DNA of 23,003 bases from a candidate division BRC1 bacterium ADurb.BinA292 (GTDB lineage Bacteria > Sumerlaeota > Sumerlaeia > MVZB01), in NCBI GenBank assembly GCA_002068205.1, contig MVZB01000021.1, positions 1 to 23,003 of the forward strand, given 5' to 3'. Below are positions 1 to 7,440 of this stretch, in pieces. Position 1 is the first letter of the stretch; each line of letters opens with the position of its first letter. The translations under genes were made by a program, and so were the position numbers. The notes under the pieces were generated by a model. That model made no database searches and was not told the DNA's origin. It was given only the letters and a program-made list of their open reading frames with translations.

Positions 1-209
1 CCGGCGCGGGGCGGCCGCGACGCGCGGGTTCCATCATGCTAGATTTTATCGTGTGATTCATCCCCACAATTTCTATACTCTCTCTTAGAGGATGTGAATT
101 TGATTTGACAGGCTTTGGATGGGATCTGACGGCGGCCAGCGATGTGGATGGGGGGCGCCGGGATGCCCGGCAGCAGAGTTCCGCTCCACACAATGTCATG
201 CACTTGACC

Positions 210-3200
210 ATGGATGCTCCAACCCACGTTCGGACGACGCGACGGTTCTTGTGTCTGTTGTCTTTTTTAACGATTGGGGTTGACCTCGCGGCGCAAGAGG
301 CCCGGCCGCTGAAGCTGCTCTGGGAAGGCGACTCCGAATTCGCCCATGCCCCCTCCGATCCGCTGGCCTTCGACGTCGATCTGGACGGCCGGATGGACCT
401 GATCCAGGTCGGCCTGCGCGATGTCGTCGAAGTGCTCGATCCGACCCATGGCGCGCCGATCTGGCGTCAGCAGCTCGGCGAGGATGAGACGCTGCTGTCG
501 CCGGTCGCGGGCAATTTCCTGGGCAACGACCGGATCACGATCGTCGTCCCCAGCACCAGCGGCAAACTGTTCATATTGGACGGACCGACCGGCCGGCAGG
601 AGATGCCGGCGCAGCAAACCGGGTTCGGCCTGACGCTGCCGCCGGCGACGTTTCCCCTGACCGGCGAGGACGAGATCGCGCCCTACCGCGAGGGGATCCT
701 GCTTTACAACCCATCCGAACGGACGCTCGTCGGCTGCCAGTTGCGGGGGCCCGGCCATGCGCAGTCGTTGTTCGAGCTGTTCCGCCATCCGACCCAGGGG
801 ATTCTCGAGCGCGGCCCGTCGGTGGGTCAGACGCGGTTCGCCGGAGGGCGCGGGCCGCACTTCGTCTATGTCACGCGCGAGGGCAAGGTCACCGTGTTCA
901 ATCGGGCGATGCCGCCCGCCGCGATCACGTTGAACCTGGTCTCGACCAACCGCACCTACGGGCTGGGCCAGGCGCTGGGCGATCTGGACGGCGACGGTTA
1001 CGACGACATCGTGATCGCCGACAGCCTGGGCTACCTCTACGGCCTGACGGTGCGCGACGATGCGATCGTGCCGGTATGGGCGCCGCCGGCGGGGGGGACC
1101 GAAGCCGACGCGCACCGCTCGATCGGGAGCGAGCCGCGCTTCACGCCGGTGACCGTCGATGCCAACGCGGACGGGAAGGACGACGTGCTGGTGGTTCGCG
1201 ACCGGGCGCTCTACATGGTGGACGGCGCCAGCGGCGAGCCGTTCTGGGAGAGCGCGGCGCTGGTGGGACGGCTTCACGAGCGCGCGATCGAGAGTCCGCC
1301 GGCGATCTTCTTCGATGACTCGCGCACGGCGTACGCCGTCTTCTGCGACGTCATCTGCATGGTGGTGATCAACCTGCGCAGCACCGAGACGTGGGGGCAG
1401 TACGATCTGGGCAGCCAGGTGGTCAACACGCCGCTGGTCGGCCCGCTGACCGGGGGGGGCGCGGCGCAGGCCTTCGCCCGGGCCGACATGTCGGGGCGGG
1501 TCCACTGCGTCGATCTGGGGCTCAACTTCCTGCAGGGCAGCCCCGCCTGGATGGGGCGGCTGGGAGGTCCCTCGCGCTCCGGGAGCGCCAACCGCGCGTT
1601 TTATCATGACTTTCGCAACCGCCAGCAGCAACGGCTCAGCACATTCCTGACGCAGATTCTGAATCATGCGCGAACGCTGGCCGAGGCCGGGCAGTACGAT
1701 GCCGCGCTGGCCGAGGTGCGCAAGGTGCGGGAGATCAGCCCGCCGCATCGCGAAGCGCGCCAACTGGAACGGCAGTACCTGATCCGCGCCAACCTGATCT
1801 GGATGCTGACGGCCGGCGTGCTGCTGCTGGGTCTGGTGGGCTTTGTCGGGTTTCATCTGTTCCGCCATACGCGCGCCGCAATCCAGCAGATGCTGGCGCG
1901 GATGGCGATCGAGCGCCGGCAGTACCCGCGGGCGATCCGCCTGCTGCGGCGGCTGACGGCGACGTTTCCGCGCCGGCGGCGCTACGTGCGCGACCTGGCC
2001 GACCTGTATGTCCAGCTCAAGCAGTTCGACGCCGAATCCGCGCTGATTTTCGAGCGGGCGCGCGAGATGTTTCCGCGCGAGGATCGCTATCTGAAGGGGC
2101 TCGCCACGGCGTACTCCTCGATTCCGCGCAACGACGAAGCCGCCGCCCGGGTCTACGCCGAGATGTCGCGCGTGATGAAGAAGCCGGGGCCGTGGTTCTT
2201 CCTGCTGGGCCAGACGCTGATGCAGATCGACCGGCCGCGCGAGGCACTCGAGGCGTTCCGCCAGACGATCGTGCATCAGCACGATGACCCCAAGCTGCCG
2301 CACTACATGACGGACCTGTACATCAAGCTGGAGATCGCGGCGCCGGAGATCATTCCGACGCTGGACCGGGTCTTCGAGCAACGGGTCGAGGACCGGGCGT
2401 TCCTGCGGCTGTACTGCATGGCCTGCCAGGCGGCGCGGCGCTACGACGAGCGTGCCCAGCAGGTGGCCGAGATGCTGCTGGAGCTGGATCCGGCGGCCCC
2501 CCCCGCGCACGTCATCCTCTCCACGCGGCTGCTGCAAGGAGGCCACAACAAGGACGCGATGCTGCACGCGCAACAGATCCTGCAGGTCAATCCGAGCGAC
2601 TCGATGGGGCTGCGGCTGCTGGGGGCGTGCTATGCGGCGGAGAACCGGCTCGACCAGACGGCGATGAAAATCTTTATCCGGGCGCTGCAGGCCAATCCCG
2701 ACGCGCCGGAGATCCTGACCGCCGTCAGTCACGGCTATGCGCAGGAGGGGCGCCAGGACCGCGATGCGCGTGAAATCTACAAGAAGTCGCTGATGCACAA
2801 CCCGCAGGATGAGACGGTGCTGGTGCAACTGGCGCAGATCGCCGAGACCGAGGGGGATGACGACCTGACAATCCGCGCGATTGAGCCGCTGCTGGGGCTG
2901 GGCCGCCGCACGCGCGAGATGGTGCTGCAACTGGCCAACGCCTACTGCCGGCAGGGGATCGTCGAGGCCAAGGCCGAGCCGATCTATCGCGAAGCGCTGG
3001 TCTACCAGCCCGATCATGCGACGATTCAGGACAACCTGGCGGCGATCTACCTGCACAAGAAGAAGGTCGATAATGAGGCAGCGCAGGTCTACGCGGCGGT
3101 GTTTGAGCGCCATCCGGAGCGGTTCGACATCGGGCTGCAACTGATGCGCTGCCACGTGGCGGCCGAGCACCCCGAACGCGCGCTGGAACTGGGCCGGCGG

Positions 3201-5096
3201 CTCCAGGAGCGCGACCCCGACAACGGCGAGTTGCAGAAGCTGATGGCGGCCAGTTCGGACCGCGCCAACCAGATGGACTCGGCGATCCAGGCCTACGAGC
3301 AGGTGCTCGCCAACAGCCCGGAGGATCCCGAGCCGGTTTGCGCGCTGAGCTCGCTCTACTTCCGCAAGCGGCGCCACGACAACGAGGCGATCGCGATCTA
3401 CAACCGCGCCATCCAGCTCCAGCCGCAGAATCACGAGCACTACATGGCGGCCGCACAGGCCTACGCCGCGCGCGAGACGTGGGACCATGCCATCGCGATC
3501 ATCAAGCAACTGCTGACGCACGTGCCGACGCAGATCGGCGCCGCGATCGGGCTGATGGAGGCGTTGATCGAAAGCTCGCCCAAGGTGCTCAAACTGCGCT
3601 GGTACCTGGTCGACACGCTGATCTTCGACGGCCGGCTGCGCGAGGCGCGCCAGCACCTGACGGAAATCCAGCGGATCGATCCGGGGGACCCGGAACGCGC
3701 GCTGCAGGCTTTCGACAAGATCCTGGAGAAGAACCCGCGCGACGCGATGGCCCACTTGGAACGGGGCCGGCTGCTGCTGCTGGCCGGCAAGGAACGCGAG
3801 GCGCGCAAGGCGCTGGAGGACGCGCACCGGTTCCACCCCGAGAACGAGGAAGTCATCCGGAACCTGATGAAGCTGTATCAGAAGATTCTGGAATCGCGCG
3901 ATTCGGCGGAGGTCCGGTTTCAACTGGGCCGGCTCGCCATGCGGATGGACAAGCACGACCTGGCGATCTCCTGCTTTCAGCAGACGAGCCGCGACTATCG
4001 CTGGGAAGGGGAATCGGTGCGCAACCTGGCGCGCTGCTTCATGGCCAAGGGAATGCTCGACCTGGCGCTGCAGGAACTGAAGCGCCTGCCGGTGGAGAAG
4101 GATGTCAAGGAGCTGCTCTACGAGCTGGGGCAGCGCTATGAATCGGTGAACGACGTGGCCGGGGCGCGCGAGGTCTACAAGCTGATTTTCGCGGCCGACA
4201 TCACCTACCGCGACGTCAAGGGCAAGCTGGAGACGCTCAACGAGGCCAATGCCGATCAGATGGGCGCGGAGCGGACGGCGATCATCAACTCGCTGTCGGA
4301 GAAGGCCAAGCAGCGCTACGAGCTGGTGGAGGAACTCGGCCGGGGGGCGATGGGCATCGTCTACCGCGCGCACGACAACGAGCTGGAGGAGGAGGTGGCG
4401 CTGAAGATCCTGCCCGACAGCCTGCTGCGCAACCAGGAAGCAGTCCGCCGGTTCCGCCAGGAAGCGCGCAACGCGCGGCGGCTGGCCCACCCCAACATCG
4501 TCCGGATCCACGACATCGGCGAGGAACTGGGCCGCAAGTACATCTCGATGGAGTTCGTCAAGGGAACCGACCTGAAGCAGAAGCTGCGCCGGGTCAATCG
4601 CAAGTTGCCGCTGGAATCGACGCTGCGCTACATGCGCCAGATTTGCGAGGCGATGGCCTACGCGCACTCGATCGGGATCGTCCACCGCGACATCAAGCCG
4701 GCCAACCTGATGCTGGATGAGAACGAGAACGTGAAGGTGACCGATTTCGGGATCGCCAAGATGGTCGAGCAGAGCGAGGTCGGTTCGACGATGGCGGGGG
4801 CGATCATCGGCACGCCGCTCTACATGTCGCCCGAACAGGTCAAGGGCCAGACGGTCGACCACCGCGCCGATATCTACTCGATGGGGATCGTCTTTTATGA
4901 GCTGGTCAACGGGCATCCGCCGTTCATGGAGGGGGACCTGGCCTACCAGCATCTGTTCGTCGAGCCCAAGCCGCTGACGAACGTCTCGCCGGAACTGGCC
5001 GAGATCATCATGAAGTGCCTGGCCAAGGAAAAGGAAAAGCGCTGGCAGTCGGCCGAGGAGATGCTGCGGGCGCTGGACAACCTGAACGGGGTGTAG
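210..5096 (+). CDS. Receptor-like Ser/Thr protein kinase: FG-GAP propeller, TM, TPR array, C-terminal Hanks kinase
   Basis: Predicted membrane signalling kinase of about 1,628 aa. A basic/hydrophobic signal peptide (residues 1 to about 30, likely cut after LAA) precedes a region with at least three integrin-type FG-GAP/VCBS calcium loops. These have the D-x-D-x-D-G-x-x-D pattern, the clearest being DLDGDGYDD at nt 981-1007, with others near nt 370 and 1159. A single TM lies at nt 1791-1862. It is followed by a long TPR array to about nt 4250, then a complete kinase domain (about nt 4310-5090): glycine loop GRGAMG, VALK lysine (nt 4404), HRD (4686), DFG (4743) and SPE. The sensor should lie outside the membrane, with TPRs and kinase in the cytosol. 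The ATG at 210 is chosen because it starts directly before the signal peptide. The frame is open back to a TTG at 105, an in-frame ATG lies at 198, and no good Shine-Dalgarno is visible. Upstream, TATACT at 74-79 could be a -10 box but has a poor -35. Confidence 0.88.
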   Translation: MDAPTHVRTTRRFLCLLSFLTIGVDLAAQEARPLKLLWEGDSEFAHAPSDPLAFDVDLDGRMDLIQVGLRDVVEVLDPTHGAPIWRQQLGEDETLLSPVAGNFLGNDRITIVVPSTSGKLFILDGPTGRQEMPAQQTGFGLTLPPATFPLTGEDEIAPYREGILLYNPSERTLVGCQLRGPGHAQSLFELFRHPTQGILERGPSVGQTRFAGGRGPHFVYVTREGKVTVFNRAMPPAAITLNLVSTNRTYGLGQALGDLDGDGYDDIVIADSLGYLYGLTVRDDAIVPVWAPPAGGTEADAHRSIGSEPRFTPVTVDANADGKDDVLVVRDRALYMVDGASGEPFWESAALVGRLHERAIESPPAIFFDDSRTAYAVFCDVICMVVINLRSTETWGQYDLGSQVVNTPLVGPLTGGGAAQAFARADMSGRVHCVDLGLNFLQGSPAWMGRLGGPSRSGSANRAFYHDFRNRQQQRLSTFLTQILNHARTLAEAGQYDAALAEVRKVREISPPHREARQLERQYLIRANLIWMLTAGVLLLGLVGFVGFHLFRHTRAAIQQMLARMAIERRQYPRAIRLLRRLTATFPRRRRYVRDLADLYVQLKQFDAESALIFERAREMFPREDRYLKGLATAYSSIPRNDEAAARVYAEMSRVMKKPGPWFFLLGQTLMQIDRPREALEAFRQTIVHQHDDPKLPHYMTDLYIKLEIAAPEIIPTLDRVFEQRVEDRAFLRLYCMACQAARRYDERAQQVAEMLLELDPAAPPAHVILSTRLLQGGHNKDAMLHAQQILQVNPSDSMGLRLLGACYAAENRLDQTAMKIFIRALQANPDAPEILTAVSHGYAQEGRQDRDAREIYKKSLMHNPQDETVLVQLAQIAETEGDDDLTIRAIEPLLGLGRRTREMVLQLANAYCRQGIVEAKAEPIYREALVYQPDHATIQDNLAAIYLHKKKVDNEAAQVYAAVFERHPERFDIGLQLMRCHVAAEHPERALELGRRLQERDPDNGELQKLMAASSDRANQMDSAIQAYEQVLANSPEDPEPVCALSSLYFRKRRHDNEAIAIYNRAIQLQPQNHEHYMAAAQAYAARETWDHAIAIIKQLLTHVPTQIGAAIGLMEALIESSPKVLKLRWYLVDTLIFDGRLREARQHLTEIQRIDPGDPERALQAFDKILEKNPRDAMAHLERGRLLLLAGKEREARKALEDAHRFHPENEEVIRNLMKLYQKILESRDSAEVRFQLGRLAMRMDKHDLAISCFQQTSRDYRWEGESVRNLARCFMAKGMLDLALQELKRLPVEKDVKELLYELGQRYESVNDVAGAREVYKLIFAADITYRDVKGKLETLNEANADQMGAERTAIINSLSEKAKQRYELVEELGRGAMGIVYRAHDNELEEEVALKILPDSLLRNQEAVRRFRQEARNARRLAHPNIVRIHDIGEELGRKYISMEFVKGTDLKQKLRRVNRKLPLESTLRYMRQICEAMAYAHSIGIVHRDIKPANLMLDENENVKVTDFGIAKMVEQSEVGSTMAGAIIGTPLYMSPEQVKGQTVDHRADIYSMGIVFYELVNGHPPFMEGDLAYQHLFVEPKPLTNVSPELAEIIMKCLAKEKEKRWQSAEEMLRALDNLNGV

Positions 5097-5113
5097 GGGA
5101 TCGGTGAACAATC

Positions 5114-5142
5114 GTCGGTCCCGACCGTTCCGACCGTCCCGG
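5114..5142. repeat. Short-period CCGACCGT intergenic repeat
   Basis: The spacer after the kinase gene carries degenerate tandem units. CCGACCGT at 5121-5128 recurs at 5130-5137 (period 9), flanked by partial copies. A similar TCGGACNGAT-type tract lies at 15013-15053. The rest of this 195-bp spacer shows only GC-rich palindromes and no convincing terminator. Confidence 0.5.
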
Positions 5143-5291
5143 CGCATTTTCTCACTTCAACCGCCCTGTTTACCAAAACCGGTCACCCTCCAGTTCGGCC
5201 GGGGGGCGGCCGATAAGCTCTGAGGGACGACGGCCGTCCGTCCGGGTCTGCATGGCCAGGCCGAGCCATTTGTTCACCGGGTGGTCCACTG

Positions 5292-6179
5292 ATGGCGATA
5301 CTCGAAATCCCGCTCAACCAGCGCGTGCGCATCCCGGCGATCCGTCTGAGCAACGGCCAGCCGTTCGACGGCAAGGTTGTGGCAAGTGACGGGGAACTGC
5401 TGGTGCTGGAACTGGCGGCCGACTGCCGGGGGGTGATGACCGGGCCGGCCGAGACCGCCGCCGTGATGACCTGGTCGAGCGACGGGATTCAGCGCGCCTG
5501 CCCGATCATGGTCGAGTCGAACAACGACCGCCGGCTGACCTGCCGGGCGGTGATTCAGGAGAAACGCGAATCGCCCCGGCTGCGCGTCGAAGTGCAGGTA
5601 GCCTACGAGCGGGTCGCCGCGGAACTGGTGCGCGAGACGGCCGACGAGGTGATGGCCAAGATCAGCACGCCGGCCGCGGCCGAAGCCGAACTGGGCGAAC
5701 TGCTGCGCGGCGGCCAGGACGATCCGCTGCGCAAACTGCGCGATGAGGTCGGCGGCCTGCACGACATGCTGAGCGAGGTGCTGCTCAAACTCGACAATCT
5801 GATGACGCTGATCGCGTCGGGCGAGCGGGCGTTCGTGCCCGGCCTGCGCAGCCCGCTGTGCGTCCTCAACTGCTCCAGCACCGGCATCGGCTTCCTGACC
5901 GACGAAGAGCTGCACGAGGGGGAGTATCTGCGCATCCGCATGACGCTGCGGACGATGCCCCAGACACAGATCGAATGCATGGGAACCGTCATCCGCTGCC
6001 GGCCGCTCAATCAGGGGGCGATCGGCGAGGTGCCGCGCTACGACGTCGGCGTCCATTACACGCACATCCACGAGTCGGACCGCGAGAAGCTGATTCACTA
6101 CCTCTTCCGCGCGCAGCGCCAGATGCTGCGCGACCGCAAGGAAGCGCGCGAGGCGCTGCGCTCCGGCGCCGAGAAGTAA
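5292..6179 (+). CDS. PilZ-domain protein with YcgR-like N-terminal region and helical insertion
   Basis: A 295-aa soluble protein. Residues 1-90 are beta-rich and resemble the N-terminal flagellar-brake-type domain of YcgR-like proteins. The PilZ c-di-GMP signature is present in two parts: RxxxR at residues 92-96 and NxSxxG at residues 193-198. The two motifs are about 97 residues apart instead of the usual few tens. The insert (about residues 108-185) is predicted helical, with amphipathic heptad-like Leu spacing (LRKLRDEVGGLHDMLSEVLL). The C-terminus (about 255-295) is basic and helical. PilZ domains bind c-di-GMP and alter partner proteins, often in motility or exopolysaccharide export. 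No partner is encoded next door, and the upstream neighbour is the receptor kinase. The ATG has only a weak GGGTGG upstream. Confidence 0.8.
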   Translation: MAILEIPLNQRVRIPAIRLSNGQPFDGKVVASDGELLVLELAADCRGVMTGPAETAAVMTWSSDGIQRACPIMVESNNDRRLTCRAVIQEKRESPRLRVEVQVAYERVAAELVRETADEVMAKISTPAAAEAELGELLRGGQDDPLRKLRDEVGGLHDMLSEVLLKLDNLMTLIASGERAFVPGLRSPLCVLNCSSTGIGFLTDEELHEGEYLRIRMTLRTMPQTQIECMGTVIRCRPLNQGAIGEVPRYDVGVHYTHIHESDREKLIHYLFRAQRQMLRDRKEAREALRSGAEK

Positions 6180-6206
6180 CAACCTTTTCCCAGCCGGCTC
6201 ATTTCA

Positions 6207-6236
6207 TTGACTCAATCGGTGATCGCCTCCTAGAGT
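6207..6236 (+). promoter_or_regulatory. Sigma70-type promoter for the Smr gene
   Basis: TTGACT (6207-6212) and TAGAGT (6231-6236) are separated by 18 bp, which predicts a transcript start near 6243, about 35 nt before the Smr start codon. This placement argues against the alternative GTG start at 6239. Recognised by eye only. Confidence 0.5.
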
Positions 6237-6277
6237 GAGTGGCGCGGGCGTCCGGCCGGCCGCCCGTGGAGCCGCTC

Positions 6278-6763
6278 ATGTCCGCTGCCGACAAACCTTC
6301 CTATCAACCGGGCGACTGGGTCGAAATCCTCGGCATGCACTATGGCCGCGGGCGAGTGCTGGCGGTCGATCCGCGCGGCCGGCGCGTCCGCGTCCGGATC
6401 GGCGACCAGGATTGGACGCTGAAACCGGACCAGCTCAAGCCGACGGCGCCGCCCGATCCGGCTGAACGGCCACGACCCGTCCATGGCCTGCACAGCACGG
6501 GCGCCGTCCAGCATCAGGTCGACCTGCACGGGATGACGGTCGAGGAGGCGCTGCTGGCGGCCGAAAAGGCGCTCGATCAGGCGCTGGTCTCCGGCTTGTT
6601 TCAGTTCAAGATCATCCACGGCCACGGCTCGGGCCGGCTGCGCCAGGCCGTCCGCGCGATGCTCGCCGGCCACCCCTTCGTGAAGGATTTCCGGTTCGGC
6701 GAGCCCCACGAGGGGGGCCTGGCCTGCACGGTCGCCTTCCTGCGGCATGAACGGGAGCCCTGA
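6278..6763 (+). CDS. Stand-alone Smr-domain protein with SH3/KOW-like N-terminus
   Basis: A 161-aa protein matching the C-terminal end of MutS2 without its MutS core. Residues 10-55 look like the small beta-barrel that precedes Smr in MutS2 (GDWVEILGMHYGRGRV...VRIGDQDWTLKPDQL). Residues 79-158 are an Smr domain with VDLHG (81-85), HGHGSGRLR (114-122) and a closing EGG...VAFL strand. Smr domains are nucleases acting on nicked or branched DNA, or on RNA in ribosome rescue. Which applies here cannot be read from the sequence. ATG 6278 is chosen because GGAG lies 6 nt upstream (6268-6271) and the promoter at 6207-6236 places transcription start after the alternative GTG at 6239. Confidence 0.85.
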   Translation: MSAADKPSYQPGDWVEILGMHYGRGRVLAVDPRGRRVRVRIGDQDWTLKPDQLKPTAPPDPAERPRPVHGLHSTGAVQHQVDLHGMTVEEALLAAEKALDQALVSGLFQFKIIHGHGSGRLRQAVRAMLAGHPFVKDFRFGEPHEGGLACTVAFLRHEREP

Positions 6764-6768
6764 GGGGC

Positions 6769-6811
6769 GCCGGCGAAAAAATAATGAAAATCAGCCTTGA
6801 AATTCGCCGGC
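6769..6811. repeat. 9-bp perfect inverted repeat enclosing a -35 box
   Basis: GCCGGCGAA (6769-6777) and TTCGCCGGC (6803-6811) are perfect inverted arms around a 25-nt AT-rich loop. The loop ends with the TTGAAA hexamer (6797-6802) of the next promoter. It could be an operator or the 3' hairpin of the Smr transcript, although no T-tract follows. Confidence 0.5.
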
Positions 6812-6825
6812 CCATTCATTAGGAT
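6797..6825 (+). promoter_or_regulatory. Sigma70-type promoter of the orphan transcript
   Basis: TTGAAA (6797-6802), a 17-bp spacer, then TAGGAT (6820-6825). The -35 matches 5/6 and the -10 matches 4/6 of consensus with ideal spacing, predicting a start near 6832. The -35 directly abuts the right arm of the 6769-6811 inverted repeat. Confidence 0.55.
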
Positions 6826-6831
6826 ATGGGC

Positions 6832-7078
6832 CCATTCGCGGGATGGCCGCGAAGATCCCGGAGAACCGACGGGACGGGAAGAACGCCGGATGCCGAATGC
6901 CCTGAACAACACGCCCGTGATGATGGCGGGTCGCCCGCGGCGGCCGGTCTGTTGCCTGACGGCTTGTCTGCGGGGCGATCATGCCGGCCCGGAGGGTCGC
7001 GCTGGATAAATTCGATACACCGAGGATCGAAGTATCGCGCGGCCCGTCTCGGGAAAATCGAGACGGGCCGTTTGCTTT
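6832..7078 (+). ncRNA. Candidate structured RNA or long leader (promoter-to-terminator unit without a clear gene)
   Basis: About 247 nt are bounded by a good sigma70-like promoter and a strong intrinsic terminator. Visible helices are TTCGCGG/CCGCGAA (6835-6841 with 6847-6853, 5-nt loop), GGCCGG/CCGGCC (6942-6947 with 6984-6989), CGATAC/GTATCG (7013-7018 with 7032-7037) and the 12-bp terminator stem. I do not recognise conserved cores of SRP RNA, RNase P, tmRNA or the common riboswitches. Two readings fit: an independent small RNA, or a transcription-attenuating leader for the 66-aa gene that starts 70 nt after the terminator. A 39-codon frame (6890-7009, MPNALNNTPV...) could be a peptide gene, but its ribosome site is poor. 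The whole 6764-7148 gap otherwise holds nothing recognisable. Confidence 0.45.
7040..7078 (+). terminator. Strong intrinsic terminator
   Basis: A perfect 12-bp stem CGGCCCGTCTCG (7040-7051) pairs with CGAGACGGGCCG (7059-7070), with a 7-nt loop GGAAAAT followed by TTTGCTTT (7071-7078). It is the best Rho-independent terminator in the window, yet it follows no recognisable protein gene. Confidence 0.85.
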
Positions 7079-7148
7079 GGGGGCGGTCGCAAACGCCCCA
7101 AACCGCCGTGAATAACCGGAGTCAAATCCGCTGAAAGGAGCCGGCACC

Positions 7149-7349
7149 ATGTTGATCTATGTGAGCCTTGAGGGTTGCTCGTACGATCTGCGCGCGCGTG
7201 ACCTGCGCCTTGACCGCTCCGACAGCGACCAGCGGATCAAGGATGCCATCGAGCGTCACCTGCGCCTGGCGGCCGATCGACTGGATCCATATGTGATCGA
7301 CCGTCCGCCGGGCGGCAACCTGATCGTGCGGCCGGCCGCGGAGCGTTGA
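7149..7349 (+). CDS. 66-aa protein of unknown function
   Basis: Small acidic/basic soluble protein with an excellent ribosome site (AAGGAG at 7135-7140, 8 nt before ATG) and typical high-GC codon use, so it is very likely translated. By eye the order is strand (MLIYVSLEG), strand (YDLRARDLRLD), helix (about residues 26-43, SDQRIKDAIERHLRLAADRL) and strand (GNLIVRPA). This beta-beta-alpha-beta order could suit a ubiquitin-like beta-grasp fold. There is no C-terminal Gly-Gly, so it is not an obvious sulfur carrier or conjugation tag. I do not recognise the family. It follows the terminator at 7040-7078 and may be controlled by read-through from the unit upstream. Confidence 0.75.
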   Translation: MLIYVSLEGCSYDLRARDLRLDRSDSDQRIKDAIERHLRLAADRLDPYVIDRPPGGNLIVRPAAER

Positions 7350-7378
7350 ACCCGCGGTCACATGAATCGTCGGTCGCG

Positions 7379-7420
7379 ATAAAGGGAGAAGCTCGCGGGT
7401 TTTCGAGAGCCGAGAGGAGA
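7379..7420 (+). repeat. Dispersed repeat, copy 1 (core TTCGAGAGCCGAG)
   Basis: Between two convergent gene ends. It starts ATAAAGGGAGAA (7379-7390), continues with GCGGGTT, and contains the 13-nt core at 7402-7414. The same order of elements occurs on the opposite strand at 12241-12287, and the core recurs at 19058-19070. Confidence 0.6.
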
Positions 7421-7440
7421 ATGCTGAGAACCTCCTCGCC

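Noticed and set aside
92..97. ATGTGA start-stop pair after AGAGG in the kinase leader
   Set aside because: A minimal start-stop element is possible for translational control, but one instance with no other support is not convincing.
105..110. TTGACA resembling a perfect -35 box
   Set aside because: No -10-like hexamer lies 15-19 bp downstream in this GC-rich stretch.
267..5147. 1,626-codon open frame antisense to the kinase gene
   Set aside because: It mirrors the kinase codons at high GC; the sequence is Arg/His/Leu-rich low complexity with no domain, while the + strand has clear kinase, TPR and FG-GAP motifs.
5097..5291. GC-rich palindromes after the kinase gene as a terminator
   Set aside because: Stems are short and no T-tract follows.
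6239..6277. Upstream GTG start for the Smr gene
   Set aside because: It would precede the predicted transcription start and has no ribosome site; ATG 6278 has GGAG at the right distance.
6890..7009. 39-codon frame (MPNALNNTPV...) inside the orphan transcript
   Set aside because: Only a weak GGGAAG ribosome-like element and no recognisable family. Kept as an alternative reading of the unit, not called as a gene.
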